64,000 nucleotides of DNA from Xanthostigma xanthostigma (taxonomy: Eukaryota > Arthropoda > Insecta > Raphidioptera > Raphidiidae), in NCBI GenBank assembly GCA_963575645.1, contig OY754475.1:6200001-6264000 (forward strand), in the 5' to 3' direction. The translations under genes were made by a program, and so were the position numbers. This document shows positions 40,331 through 51,175 of the stretch, piece after piece. How positions within the stretch are numbered: position 1 is the first letter of the stretch; every line of letters begins with the position of its first letter. The notes under the pieces are model-generated. The model was not told where the DNA came from and made no database searches. It was given only the letters and a program-made list of their open reading frames with translations.

Positions 40331-43312
40331 ATGCCTGCTTCAGATGAATTAGCGTCATTAGTGGTTAAGCGGGGTCAGTTGAAGGCTCGCTTAACTCGTT
40401 TCAAAGCATTTTTCGAAAATATCGGCCCAGACAGGAACATGGAACTAAAATTGCGCCTGCAAAAGTTCGAGCCTTGTTGGAGTGAATTCGATTCCGTTCA
40501 GTCAAACATAGAGTTACTAGATTCAAGCGAATCGCAATTCAATGAACGCGACGCATTTGAAAACAATTATTTTGAATTGTTAGCAAATATACATCATTTT
40601 TTAGAACCACCGACGAGCTCCACTCAAAATGAATCGGGTTCAGGTCCGGTGGCACTCACTAATGCTAATTCGCGTGTAAAATTACCAACCATTCAATTGC
40701 CGACGTTTGACGGGTCATACGATAAATGGTTAACGTTTCACGACACGTTTAGATCGCTCATCGACAATGATGAAACTTTGTCGAATATTCAAAAGTTCCA
40801 TTATTTACGTTCATCACTCCGAGGTGACGCTCACAATGTCATCGAATCGTTAGAAATAACGTCAGATAATTACGAAATCGCTTGGAATCTACTTGTCCAG
40901 CGGTTCCAAAACAAACGCGTTATCATTCAACGGTATGTAAAGTCATTATTTGAAATGAACGCAGTTCAAAATGAGTCCCCAACAGCATTGCGAACGTTAT
41001 CGGACGAATTACAAAAAAACATTCGCGCATTGAACGCATTAGGCCTCAATACGGATCAATGGGACGCCATTGTGATACATTTGGTTAACACAAAACTCGA
41101 TCCGGTCACCACTCGCGAATGGGAGACTCGTTTACAGTCAACCCCACATGATCAGTTACCCACAGTTCAAATGTTAACGGGATTTCTGGCAAGTCGTTGT
41201 CAGATGTTAGAGGCCATCGAACATGGCCGACATGGAAGCATAAAGGAAAACACATCATGCCACGTTACCACACAGGTTTCGTGTCCGTTTTGCGCGCAAA
41301 CGCATGCGCTCTATCAGTGCAAAAAGTTCCTCGCTTTAGGAATTCCACAAAGACAAATTCAGGTGTCTAAACACAAATTATGCAGGAATTGCCTAAAGCA
41401 AGGTCATTACGCCAATCAATGCCAAGGTGGCACTTGTAAGAAGTGCCACAGTAAGCATAATACACTCCTTCACGTGGAGTCAAACTCAAGCGCCGTCGGG
41501 CCTTCAAATCAAGACAAGGTGGTTACAAATACCACACCAACCGCAGCGTCACCGGACGCTTGCAATCACGCAACGTTTCTATCGAGAAACACGATCTTGG
41601 CAACAGCACAGATTCACATATTTAGCAATCGCAACTGCAACGAGCAGTGTCGAGCACTGCTCGATTCCGGGTCGCAAGTTAGCTTTATCACAGAAGCTTG
41701 CGTACAACGACTGGGCTTACGTCGTAGCCCAGTCGATCGGTCCATTACGGGCATCGGGCTATCACAATCGCAAATAAAATACGCGGCCAACGTTAGGATT
41801 TCTTCGCGCTTGACCGAGTATTCAGCTCATGTGCAATGCTTAGTTTTACACAAGATAACGCAGTATTTGCCAGCACTTAAATTGGATAGGGAAGGGCTTG
41901 ACTTGCCATCGGGCAAGCTGGCGGACCCTCGATTCAACATCCCCGACAAGATCGATATTTTGTTAGGATCGGATATCTTCTGGGAAGTCTTGTGTAGCGA
42001 ACACAAAAAAATATCAAACACATTAACAGCCTGGAACACCCAATTCGGGTGGGTGATAACCGGGACGTCAAATCATACGTCAAATCATACGTCACACTTA
42101 TGTATTTCATCATCATCATTCGATTCATTGAATCAGCAGTTAGCCCAGTTTTGGGAACTGGAAAACAATGCAAACGAGTCACCCTGGACTCTACAAGAAC
42201 AAAAATGCGAACAACATTTTATGGACAACTATTGTCGCGACCCATCCGGCAGGTTCATTGTAAGGCTCCCATTTAACGGTTCTCATGATCAGTTAGGAGA
42301 GTCGCGATCAATCGCGTTGCGAAGATTTCTCAATTTGGAGAAACGTCTAGAATCCAATCCGAAACTCAAACAAGAATACGTGAAGTTCATGGACGAATAT
42401 CTGTCATTACGTCACATGGAACTAATCGATGAAGGCGACAACCTCGCCACCCCTCATTCATACTTGCCACATCATGGCGTTTTAAAACAATTGATAAACA
42501 CACTCAAAAGATTCATCTCGCGGCGCGGTCAGTGCGCAAACATTTACTCCGACAACGCGACCAATTTTGCCGGAGCAAATAAAGAAATCGCGAAAATGCT
42601 GCAACTTGTAAAAGGTCAAATGCGTAACGAACAGGTAGCGTCATATTTGGCAAACACGGCTATAACATGGCATTTCATACCTCCCCGAAGTCCCAACTTT
42701 GGAGGTCTTTGGGAGGCTGCCGTTAAATCATGTAAAACTCACTTAAAAAAGGTTGTCGGTAATGCACTACTGACATACGAAGAAATGCACACAATTTTGT
42801 GCCAAGTTGAAGCTTGCCTTAATTCGAGGCCACTAACCCCTTTGTCCAATGATCCCGATGATCTAACCGTCCTCACACCAGGTCATTTCCTGATTGGCGA
42901 ACCGCCCACAGCAATAATTGAACCTGATCTGAGCGACTTACGCTGTAATCGCCTCTCAAGATGGCAGCGCACACAACAACTGTTTCAACATTTTTGGAAG
43001 CGGTGGAGCCTTGAATATTTAAATCAACTCCAGCACCGCGTCAAATGGAAAAAGGCCAGTCCGAACCTACAAGTGGGCGAGATGGTATTGCTCCGAGACG
43101 ACAACTCGATACCAATCAACTGGACCCTCGGCCGTATCATCGACCAGTATCCGGGCCCCGATAATCGTGTACGAGTCGTCCAAGTCAAGACAGCTACGGG
43201 TATCTTCAAGAGACCCATCAACAAGATCTGTCCACTTCCATTGGAAGATCCACCACCAATCGTTGAAAGCTCCAGCTTTCAAGGCGGGCGGGATGTTGAT
43301 GATTCAAAATAG
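40331..43312 (+). CDS. BEL/Pao gag-protease-integrase polyprotein with RT deleted
   Basis: A 993-residue frame; the first in-frame ATG (ACAATGCC, starting MPASDELASLVVKR) is at 40331. Residues ~1-120 are the coiled-coil-like gag start. About 123-270 (LPTFDGSYDKWLTFHDTF...) is the DUF1759 gag domain. Three zinc-knuckle-like motifs follow from residue 318 (CPFCAQTHALYQC; CRNCLKQGHYANQC; CKKCHSKHNTLLH). The aspartic protease has LLDSGS with the catalytic Asp at 445. Residues ~600-717 are the lead-in to reverse transcriptase, ending YLPHHGV. The frame then jumps at ~42481 straight into integrase (ISRRG, SDNATNF with Asp 741, FGGLWEAA with Glu 795) and the DUF5641-type C-terminus. The RT YxDD motif, RNase H, the integrase zinc domain and the first catalytic Asp are therefore gone, yet no stop or frameshift is present. 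The last five codons and stop lie in the 3' LTR. It cannot copy itself without help. Confidence 0.92.
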   Translation: MPASDELASLVVKRGQLKARLTRFKAFFENIGPDRNMELKLRLQKFEPCWSEFDSVQSNIELLDSSESQFNERDAFENNYFELLANIHHFLEPPTSSTQNESGSGPVALTNANSRVKLPTIQLPTFDGSYDKWLTFHDTFRSLIDNDETLSNIQKFHYLRSSLRGDAHNVIESLEITSDNYEIAWNLLVQRFQNKRVIIQRYVKSLFEMNAVQNESPTALRTLSDELQKNIRALNALGLNTDQWDAIVIHLVNTKLDPVTTREWETRLQSTPHDQLPTVQMLTGFLASRCQMLEAIEHGRHGSIKENTSCHVTTQVSCPFCAQTHALYQCKKFLALGIPQRQIQVSKHKLCRNCLKQGHYANQCQGGTCKKCHSKHNTLLHVESNSSAVGPSNQDKVVTNTTPTAASPDACNHATFLSRNTILATAQIHIFSNRNCNEQCRALLDSGSQVSFITEACVQRLGLRRSPVDRSITGIGLSQSQIKYAANVRISSRLTEYSAHVQCLVLHKITQYLPALKLDREGLDLPSGKLADPRFNIPDKIDILLGSDIFWEVLCSEHKKISNTLTAWNTQFGWVITGTSNHTSNHTSHLCISSSSFDSLNQQLAQFWELENNANESPWTLQEQKCEQHFMDNYCRDPSGRFIVRLPFNGSHDQLGESRSIALRRFLNLEKRLESNPKLKQEYVKFMDEYLSLRHMELIDEGDNLATPHSYLPHHGVLKQLINTLKRFISRRGQCANIYSDNATNFAGANKEIAKMLQLVKGQMRNEQVASYLANTAITWHFIPPRSPNFGGLWEAAVKSCKTHLKKVVGNALLTYEEMHTILCQVEACLNSRPLTPLSNDPDDLTVLTPGHFLIGEPPTAIIEPDLSDLRCNRLSRWQRTQQLFQHFWKRWSLEYLNQLQHRVKWKKASPNLQVGEMVLLRDDNSIPINWTLGRIIDQYPGPDNRVRVVQVKTATGIFKRPINKICPLPLEDPPPIVESSSFQGGRDVDDSK
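43281..43293 (+). other. BEL polypurine tract
   Basis: AAGGCGGGCGGGA directly before the 3' LTR; purine-rich with two C. It would prime plus-strand synthesis. It overlaps the end of the ORF. Confidence 0.6.
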
Positions 43313-43557
43313 CGCGCCATCACCGTGCGCATGACAGAGTGCGCGCGTCGCTACACGCACGCCTGACAAACCAGGCTGTGCAGAGTGTGAACGTAATCGT
43401 CAACAAGAAAGCACGTACATGCACAATAAAAGACATTTTTTCTATATTTTTTGTCGTATTCTAAAATACTTAAATCAATTTATTATAATTAATATCGAAT
43501 GTGTTATATTTACTTTCAATCTTTCAATTAAAACGAAATACTGTTCAACATAAAACA
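43294..43557 (+). repeat. BEL 3' LTR
   Basis: 264 bp, with no difference from the 5' LTR found by eye. It contains the last codons and the stop of the ORF (TAG at 43310-43312) and AATAAA at 43425. It is followed by the ACGAC duplication. Confidence 0.92.
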
Positions 43558-43562
43558 ACGAC

Positions 43563-44260
43563 ATTGTAGTAATAATAATAAAATCTCTTTGTTCATTGAA
43601 TGCGCAAACGAAAAAGAATAATATATTAATAGCAGGCTATTTTATGCGACGAGAAAGATGGAAAGATGCGTGCAAGAGAGATGGAAAATGCTTTCACCCG
43701 TAATCTTTCCACGTATTGTATATTAACATCGGTTTTGCAGCCGGCCATCACGAGAAATAGCGCCAGTTCGAGTCCTAGAAGTTTATTTCAAGCCGTCCAG
43801 GAGACATTGGTTATGTTCCGGACGTTTAGACACAGAACCAAAGATTTATTTGACCTTGGATCTTGTATCACATGATAGATTTTATACTTGTACAAAGCAA
43901 ATACTCTATAGTCATTAGTCACCCTATATCTAATAATTAACTACATATATGAATCATTGTCTATCTACTCGATAAGAAGACAACAAAGCGTATCGAAAAT
44001 ATATCTGCGTCTCTTTCTTCGATGTAATTCCCTGATTTTTCCGATGATAGGATTGGTCTATGTCATCATAGACATGTCAAAACAGAGCAGTCAATAGTCT
44101 GTTTCAAAAACTTTGTCTTTTTCTATGACGTTCAGCCAATCAGAGCCAGCGAGCTCTTACGACTTAAAAAAAGACAGAAATATATCTTTGCACCCTAATG
44201 GTTCGATTGATATTTTATTCTAATGCTCGGTATAGAATGAAAGTATTTGATAGTCACTAA
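43563..44260. other. No gene recognised
   Basis: Right flank of the BEL insertion. A 69-codon frame at 43666-43875 shows no family resemblance. Confidence 0.3.
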
Positions 44261-44266
44261 ATCAAA

Positions 44267-44500
44267 TCTCTACTAATATTATAAAGAAGTAAAGTTTGTA
44301 ACTTTGGATGTAGGATGTAATCTCCGAAACTACTCATTCGATTTCATTTTTTTTTCACCAATATTTAGAACGGACATTCAGGGTGGTCATAGGCTATATA
44401 TTATCGCGTTAAAATAAAAGCGCTTTTCGATTTTGCAACGTAAGTCGACGAAAAAACGGTGGCAATCTACGAATTTGGGCGAAACCGGACCGAGCCGCGA
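44267..44500 (+). mobile_element. Helitron-like element (family 1)
   Basis: Starts TCTCTACTAATATTATAAAG and ends GGGCGAAACCGGACCGAGCC then GCGAGT. It is the same length class as 28127-28362 and shares TTCACCAATATTTAGAACGG. The 3' CTAG has become GCGAG, so the end is slightly mutated. Confidence 0.65.
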
Positions 44501-45010
44501 GTTCTTAATAAATTTAAAGCTGTTCTGAAGACTGTGCTCTATATTATGAGTTTTTAATTGTGTATGTACCATTGTACATACACAATGTATGAAAAAACAG
44601 TTCTGGGAATCTTTTTTTTTTCCTATAAAAAAACCTTATTCAATCTTCGATGGCAATGCGTTCAAAATAAACTAACCGAAAGCACTTTTACAATATGAGT
44701 GTACAATTAATTTGACGAACGCATTGGCTAGTGACAGCTGTGCTGCTTTTAATGTTTTATATAAATTCATATTTTCGTTCCTCTATGTAATTTTCTTTTT
44801 TATATTTTAATATCTTCACTTAATCTTAGTTCCATTAAAGCAAAATATGTTTGTATCCTTACACCGAGTTCCATAATTAAAAATCTATGTTGTTGCTAAT
44901 TACTCTCGTAATTAAGACCGTGATTATTTATTTCGTCGCTTTATATTTTTTTTTGTTCATTTTCATCCAAGCAGCGACTCATTTCAAATGAACTGCAGTT
45001 CATTCCACTT

Positions 45011-45216
45011 TTTTTTCGTCGACTTACGTTTGAAAAATTTGTCGCCACGAAAAGCGCTTTTATTTTAACGCAATAATTATATAGCTTAAGTTCATCCCGA
45101 AGGTTCAGTCTAAATAGTGGTGAAAGAATTTTTCAAATAGGTGCAGTGGTTCAGGAGATTACCCTCTACATACACACAAACTCACAAAATTCGCACTCTT
45201 TTTATAATGAAACTGG
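45011..45216 (-). mobile_element. Helitron-like element (family 1), reversed and diverged
   Basis: On the minus strand it reads from a decayed TATAAAAAG start at ~45216 through AACCTTCGGGATGAACTTAA, AAAATAAAAGCGCTTTTCGT and CGTAAGTCGACGAAAAAA. The 3' hairpin end is missing. It lies ~510 bp from 44267-44500 in opposite orientation, so the two form a widely spaced inverted repeat. Confidence 0.6.
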
Positions 45217-45219
45217 AAC

Positions 45220-45830
45220 TACGTATGTGTGTTTTAAATCGATAGAATCTTGTGGAAGTGGGTAAAAATTGGATAATAAGATTTGACCCTAACTGAGAGA
45301 CGAGTGCGGTTGATAAAATACTTGTAAAATAAAGATTCGTCCGAACTTTTCTGGTCTATTTCTAATAAAAACGCCTCGTAGACGCCGTGGAGTTGCTGAT
45401 TCGCAAACTAATAGAATGGACAGAAACTGCGGTTTTAAATAAACGATCTCGTATTTGCCGCTTTCGTTTTCGCGCTGTCAGCGTTTACTTGAATACAAGT
45501 AAACATGTATATTGTATAATTTAACAATAAATACACTCACCAGACACCAAGGTTTCTAAATGGGTAGTATTTAATCGAGTGACTGTAAATTACAATTTTT
45601 GCGAGACAAAAATAATCAATTTGGGTTACTGTTTTCATTAAGTGAGCGTCTGACTGCGCGTGACGAGAAATCAACAGAACAGCAACTTACAAACATCCAT
45701 TTGAGTTACTTAAAATACAAAATGGGAAGCGACATAATATTTGAGCTACCTAATATTTGTTTGAGTGTCAACGTTACGTCCTGCATTTTTTCAAAATTTG
45801 GCAAATGATTTGTTTATTCTGAGCGGCATT
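45220..45830. other. No gene recognised
   Basis: GC rises slightly at 45340-45480 but nothing exon-like is seen; a 69-codon frame at 45599-45808 is unassigned. Confidence 0.3.
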
Positions 45831-45833
45831 TTG

Positions 45834-45951
45834 TTAATAGTTAATTGTTTGAATAGAACTGCGTTTTCTAAAAAATATATATTTAATTGACTGTCAATTA
45901 AATATACATTTTTTAGAAAACGCAGTTCTATTCAAACAATTAACTATTTAA
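45834..45951. repeat. 118-bp hairpin
   Basis: Left TTGAATAGAACTGCGTTTTC and right GAAAACGCAGTTCTATTCAA pair over nearly the whole length; the centre is TCAATTGACTGTCAATTAA-like. It is joined directly to the tandem repeat that follows. Confidence 0.85.
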
Positions 45952-46170
45952 TTCGCATACCCCGTTATCGTTCACACTGGAATTGTTTTTTTAAAAACTC
46001 CACATTTGCCCCTTCCCGTTTCATTGCGAGACAATTCGCATACCGTTTATCGTTCACCCCGGAATTACAATTCGCATACCCGTTTATCGTTCACCCCCAA
46101 ATTATTTTTTTAAAACTTCACCTTTGCCCCATCCCGTTTCACTACGAGACAATTCGTATACCCCTTTATC
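45951..46170. repeat. Tandem repeat, 82-bp and 36-bp units
   Basis: Copies of ATTCGCATACCCGTTTATCG then TTCACCCC start at 45951, 46034, 46070 and (partial) 46152. Two are full ~82-bp units ending CCCGTTTCA..GCGAGACA; one is a 36-bp short unit. Confidence 0.75.
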
Positions 46171-46171
46171 A

Positions 46172-48635
46172 AAAAAGCGGTGGTTTTCAATCTTCATGAA
46201 AATGTGAGTTTTAAGTTGTAGTCTCAAAGTGAAAAAAAAATAAAAAGTAAAAACAAAAGAAGATATCTGCTCACTTAGTAATTTAGTCGCTCACTTAGTA
46301 ATTTAGTCACCCAACTATTAATATCTCAAATGGATTATTCACAACCCAATGTTTGTAAGCCGTTCTGGATTTTATTATTAACCAATATTTGTCGTTTAGT
46401 TATCTTTTCGCTTACTCTATTACATACCGCTCAAGTTATTAAAAATGTATCTCATATTCAGTCACCAAGCTTTTTATTTTATTCGACCGTTTTATAATTC
46501 CCCTTTCTTAGTAAACTGTTTTTCAACGATAGTGTATCGCGTGTTCTAAAAAAGATATGACTTCGACTTACTTCGGTATCATTCGTTCAACTGTAGTAAT
46601 TGGAATCTTAAAGAAGCTGCAATTGTTTCAGACACACCAGCCGTGTATTGTTTTGTTAGCGTTCAACAACACTTAGTAGTTTTAACAACTCCTTCAGTAC
46701 TTCAGTTTCTGATAGCACGCAATCCTCTCTATTTATTTTCTAGTGGAAAAGTTTCTTCAGTAGTTCTCTAATCCGAGAAGTTTGTTACATCACACGTTAT
46801 TAATTTACAGACATGATTTCGTCGCCAAGAAATACTTCGACAAGAAATATTGAAGTAGTTTCTTTGCACAAGGCCACGATGTTCTGTTAAAATATCAATG
46901 TAAAAATGTCATTCATTAGAATCAGACAACAGACTTGCAAGCTGATTTGGACCTCCAAAATCCATACGAATACTCATTTATTTTTATTAGAATCCTAATG
47001 CAGCCTAGCAGCGACTGTTTGTTTCCTGGTGTAATGCAAAAATACTAATATGTTGGTACAACCGCTCCCCTACATTTAAAAAAATTGTCTCACTAAAAAC
47101 CACACCTAAGGAGTAGGCAACGCAGCGGCTCGTTAGCGAGCTTACAGTAATTTTTCAAGTTAAGTAATCAATTAAAAAAATTATATATTTATCAATATTT
47201 ATATAAATTATTGTATTGTCACGCGTTCTTAATGCGTGAGCAAAATTTCAAATTTTTCGATCGTGTGGAAGTGGCTGAAAATTAATTTGAAAGATTCCAT
47301 TACATACGTACAAGTGAAGCTACTAAAAGCGTGTTAATAACAAGGCGAAACAAACGAACGTCGTTCATTGATTCGTTTCACTGTTGGTGCAATCAGAAAT
47401 AAGGATAGATTTTTAAATACTGAAAGACTAATTGCGATATTTTTAAATTCAACATGTGAGACTTTCGATCGTGCCGGGTGACGTAATCAGTGTGCCGTGT
47501 GACGCTACCCGAATTTCGAACGGTATAATGCGGATAATTGTCAACTTTGAAGTGGCATAACTTTATTGTTTTTAAAGATATTTAAAAAAATAATTCGCCA
47601 GTAATTTTTAGATTAAGAATGAAAGAAGGGACACTTCTTTGCCATGTAAAAATGGCCTGATTATTTTATATCAGAAACGTGCAATAATCCGATTTATTTG
47701 TACACCCCTAGACTGATCAAACGATAGAGGAAATAACTATTCTTTCAAACATTAAAACACGTGTTAACAATGTAGAATAAAAAAAAACACTAGTACGAAC
47801 TTTTTCACAAATGTTAAAACAATAAAAACCTCGAGCTTTATACTTTTTAACGCAAAACAATAGAAACGTTAGAAAAAAAACTAATTTCCATATAAATGGA
47901 AATACCAGTCGTGTTTCAGTTGTTCTTTTATGGTCTAATAAAAATATGTACCAGGAAAACTTTGATAATTATGTAAGTTTTTCAGTGTGAATTTTGAATA
48001 ATGTAATTTTCTTTTATTTTCAGGAGAACCTTCAAACCTCGAGCTTTAATTTTTGGGTAAGCGTTTATATTTTTTATTACACAATAAAACTTAAGGTAGT
48101 TTGGGAGCCGCAATCCCAACTCAAATAAATGCCTTTTTTTTTTGTTCCTCAAATAATTACCCAAATCATGCTATAATAATTAATAAAAATTTATTTGATT
48201 TAATTTAATGCGAATTATAATTAAATAATTATAGTAATGTAATTAATAAAATATTAATTGATTAGTACTCAGCTGTCACTAGTCACTGTCACTACAACAA
48301 CAGAGATAGACAACAGAGATAGAGGCCACATGTCAGTTTTATAAAATTAATAAAATTAAAAGTACGTGGTAAATTATTCTGAAATTTTTGCAGTGTGTAT
48401 TTCAGACATCTATCCATTAAACAGTTTTTTGGTGGGGACAAGTTTGTCAATTTTTTACAAACTCTCAATTTCCGGAGTTATTGAACAAGGACACTCATAA
48501 GGGCTCGTGTATTTTTGCATAACTTTAATTAATTATATCTCTTAAACGGTGTGGTAAAAAAATCTGATTCTTTTTCTGTAGGTGTCTTTAATTATAATCT
48601 TTTGATAGTTTAGTCAATGAGTGCTCATAAGGGGC
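46172..48635. other. No gene; minor repeats
   Basis: GCTCACTTAGTAATTTAGTC is perfectly duplicated in tandem at 46269-46308; a related GTCGCTCACTTAGTAACG is at 12228. ACAACAGAGATAG is duplicated near 48295-48320. The rest is AT-rich with no recognised exon. Confidence 0.35.
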
Positions 48636-48636
48636 A

Positions 48637-49815
48637 TCTAGATGGAAAAGTCGAAAGCAGAACATTTGACTTAGGAACTTTGTTTGGACTAGTTAGGAGA
48701 TAAACATACTAAAAGTCCTTGCCCCCCTGAGGTACGCCCGAAGGGGGGGAGCACAAAGAAGGTCCCGTTTTTTGGTTTTTTGCTTTCATCTCGAAAACGG
48801 TACGTCGTACGAAATTTTGTTGTAATACATAATGAAAGCTGATAAAATTCTCTACAACTTTAGCTTTCACACTTTTTATCTATCTCCAATCTTTGCCTAG
48901 CTATGAGCTCCGAAAAATGGTCGAAAAATGATCGATTTTCAAAAATGTGTTAAATTCTCTGTAGCACATTGTAACAATACGAATTTGTCAAAATCATTTC
49001 GTATCGCTCATCCAAACTATTAAAAACACCCACACACTATTAAAAAATAACATAAGCTTTAACCTATTGAAGGCCCTGGGCACATTAGGATTATGGGGTC
49101 CCTATGACCTTAACAGAGCACTATTTTGTTAGAATAGACAAAGAAAATAGATAAACAAGGTTCTAGATTCTAAGTCGAGGAATGTGATATAAAATGCATA
49201 TATTTAAAAGGATCACGTTCCCAATTTTAACATGAAGGACACAAAAAAAATAAGTATATGAAAAATAGTTCACTGATGATTTTTGTTTAAAACAGTTTAG
49301 GTACTTAGTATACCATTAAACTAGGGGGTCCCTATCGATCGCGGGGCCCTGGGCACGTGCCAGAGTGCCCAGTGGGAAAGAGGGCCCTGCGTGGAGGTAC
49401 TCCCAGCTTATGTTATTTTTTAATAGTGTGTGGGTGTTTTTAATAGTGTGAATGAGCGATACGAAATGATTTTGACAAATTCGTATTGTTACAATGTGCT
49501 ACAGAGAATTTAACACATTTTTGAAAATCGACCATTTTTCGGAGCTCATAGCTAGGCAAAGATTGGAGATAGATAAAAAGTGTGAAAGCTAAAGTTGTAG
49601 AGAATTTTATCAGCTTTCATTATGTATTCCAACAAAATTTCGTACGACGTACCGTTTTCGAGATGAAAGCAAAATACCAAAAAACGGGACCTTCTTTGTG
49701 CTCCCCCCCTTCGGGCGTACCTCGGAGGGGTAAGGACTTTTAGTATGTTTATCTCCTAACTAGTCCAAACAAAGTTCCTAAGTCAAATGTTCTGCTTTCG
49801 ACTTTTCCATCTAGA
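48637..49815. repeat. 1.18-kb inverted-repeat element with ~415-bp arms
   Basis: Left arm 48637-49058 and right arm 49405-49815 are inverted and look about 95% identical. Examples are TCGTACGACGTACCGTTTTC against its complement GAAAACGGTACGTCGTACGA, and CTCATAGCTAGGCAAAGATT. Outer tips are TCTAGATGGAAAAGTCGAAA. The 346-bp middle is unrelated to the arms, contains GGCCCTGGGCAC twice (49071, 49344) and GGGGTCCCTAT twice. No open frame of note. A foldback transposon is the most likely explanation. Confidence 0.85.
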
Positions 49816-49819
49816 ATTA

Positions 49820-51065
49820 TTCGTTGCCTAAGCTATGAATAAATATAAAAAAATGTAGCTACAAAAAAAAAATCGTGTTAAAATTGCTAAAAAGTAAATA
49901 ATACAAAACACACAACGAAACCTTTCAAAAATTTGCCACGCTGGTGCCAACAGTCATTCTGCGCGGAGTCTGTATGACGTCACAGTATTATTATAAATTA
50001 ATTTAAATTCGTCTACACAAAGCTTGACGTGTAGTTCTCTAATCGCAGTGAGTCACGCTAGAACTTGAAACGCTATTTTTCTTCAAAATAGATTAAATAA
50101 TACGTGACTAATCCCCGACAGTTGCGGCAGTTTTTTCTACATTTAGAAAGTTCCTAAACCGTTACTATAGGATACTTCCCGTTCGCCTAGATCCATTCAA
50201 TTTGGCAAGAAGCAATGTCTTGTAGCACAAGTAAGAGGGAAAAATCCGAAAACCGTAAATTTGTAGTTTTTTAACCGCAAAAACATGATACGCACGTACA
50301 CAGTAACAGAGTTCTAATACAAAACAAGCGTCCGCTACCGGTGCGTTTATACAGCACAATATGATAACTCTCGCATACAGCACGGTACGACAACTATGCT
50401 GTCAGATATAGCCACGAAGTACAATACAGTTCAGTAGTCCATCTGAACTCATGGCAATTATTACACGGTTAGTTGGCACGACCTTTGTCGGGACACCAGT
50501 TTTCCAACGACTAAGTGAGAAAAACTTTCGAGACTCGATTCGAGACTATTTACAAGCATACCAGTTTGTACGGAACTCTCGGTGCGCGAGTCCGACTCGC
50601 ATTTGGCCGTTTTTTTTTAATTTACAAAATATTTTTAATTGTGGTTTCATTACGTATTTAACATAATAATCTTACATTTTTCGTTTCATAATTTAATAAT
50701 GAATGAATATCATTGCCTCTCGATTATTACCATACATTAATAAAAAATATTTACGAAAAAAAACATAATAAAATCATCTGCTCCGTTAGAGAATAAAATA
50801 CAAGTTTTTTTTACAATGTATCTATAGAGAAAATAATGTCGATATAAACTTTTCTCTTTTGTAATAACGTCGGTTTATATAGCATATTGTAAAATAAAGA
50901 CATCTATTTTTTGCGGTGTCGTCTGCAAACTTTAAACGTAATTTATAAAGGAAAAATTTTCTTCATATTAATGAAGGCAAATGATTGAGCACACTGCTTA
51001 TAAAGTTCTCAGAGAATAGTAGAAGCTTTGTGGGAATTTAGAATTCAGACGCGATTATTATCTAT
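49820..51065. other. No gene; short repeat end at ~50570-50625
   Basis: ACTCTCGGTGCGCGAGTCCG then ACTCGCATTTGGCCG followed by a T-run (50572-50618) resembles a widespread insect repeat 3' end with a GAGTCCGACTC hairpin. The neighbouring frame at 50451-50666 runs into it. Otherwise unremarkable. Confidence 0.35.
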
Positions 51066-51071
51066 CTACGT

Positions 51072-51123
51072 CTGGAACAAAAATAGGAATTTACCTCTGT
51101 GTAAATTCCTATTTTTGTTCCAG
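51072..51123. repeat. Perfect 23-bp hairpin
   Basis: GGAACAAAAATAGGAATTTA at 51074 pairs perfectly with TAAATTCCTATTTTTGTTCC ending 51121; the loop is CTCTGT with flanking AC/GT. Not followed by a T-run, so not a terminator-like site. Confidence 0.85.
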
Positions 51124-51175
51124 GCAGAGAATTAATTTGAAAAATTCTACCTCAAAGGAAAAAGTTACAATTATA

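Larger units (their letters stand above)
39728..43557 (+). mobile_element. BEL/Pao LTR retrotransposon, deleted for RT
   Basis: A 3830-bp element: 5' LTR, tRNA-Phe primer site, leader with a 27-bp tandem repeat, a single gag-protease-integrase-remnant ORF, purine-rich tract, 3' LTR. The LTRs are identical over 264 bp as far as I can compare by eye, and the target duplication is intact, so insertion is recent. Full BEL elements are usually 5-9 kb; the missing part is reverse transcriptase, RNase H and the N-terminal half of integrase. It is antisense to the 5-HT7 exon and probably within that gene's intron. Confidence 0.92.

Noticed and set aside
41427..43282. Additional ORFs inside the BEL element
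   Set aside because: Alternative-frame shadows of the 993-codon polyprotein.
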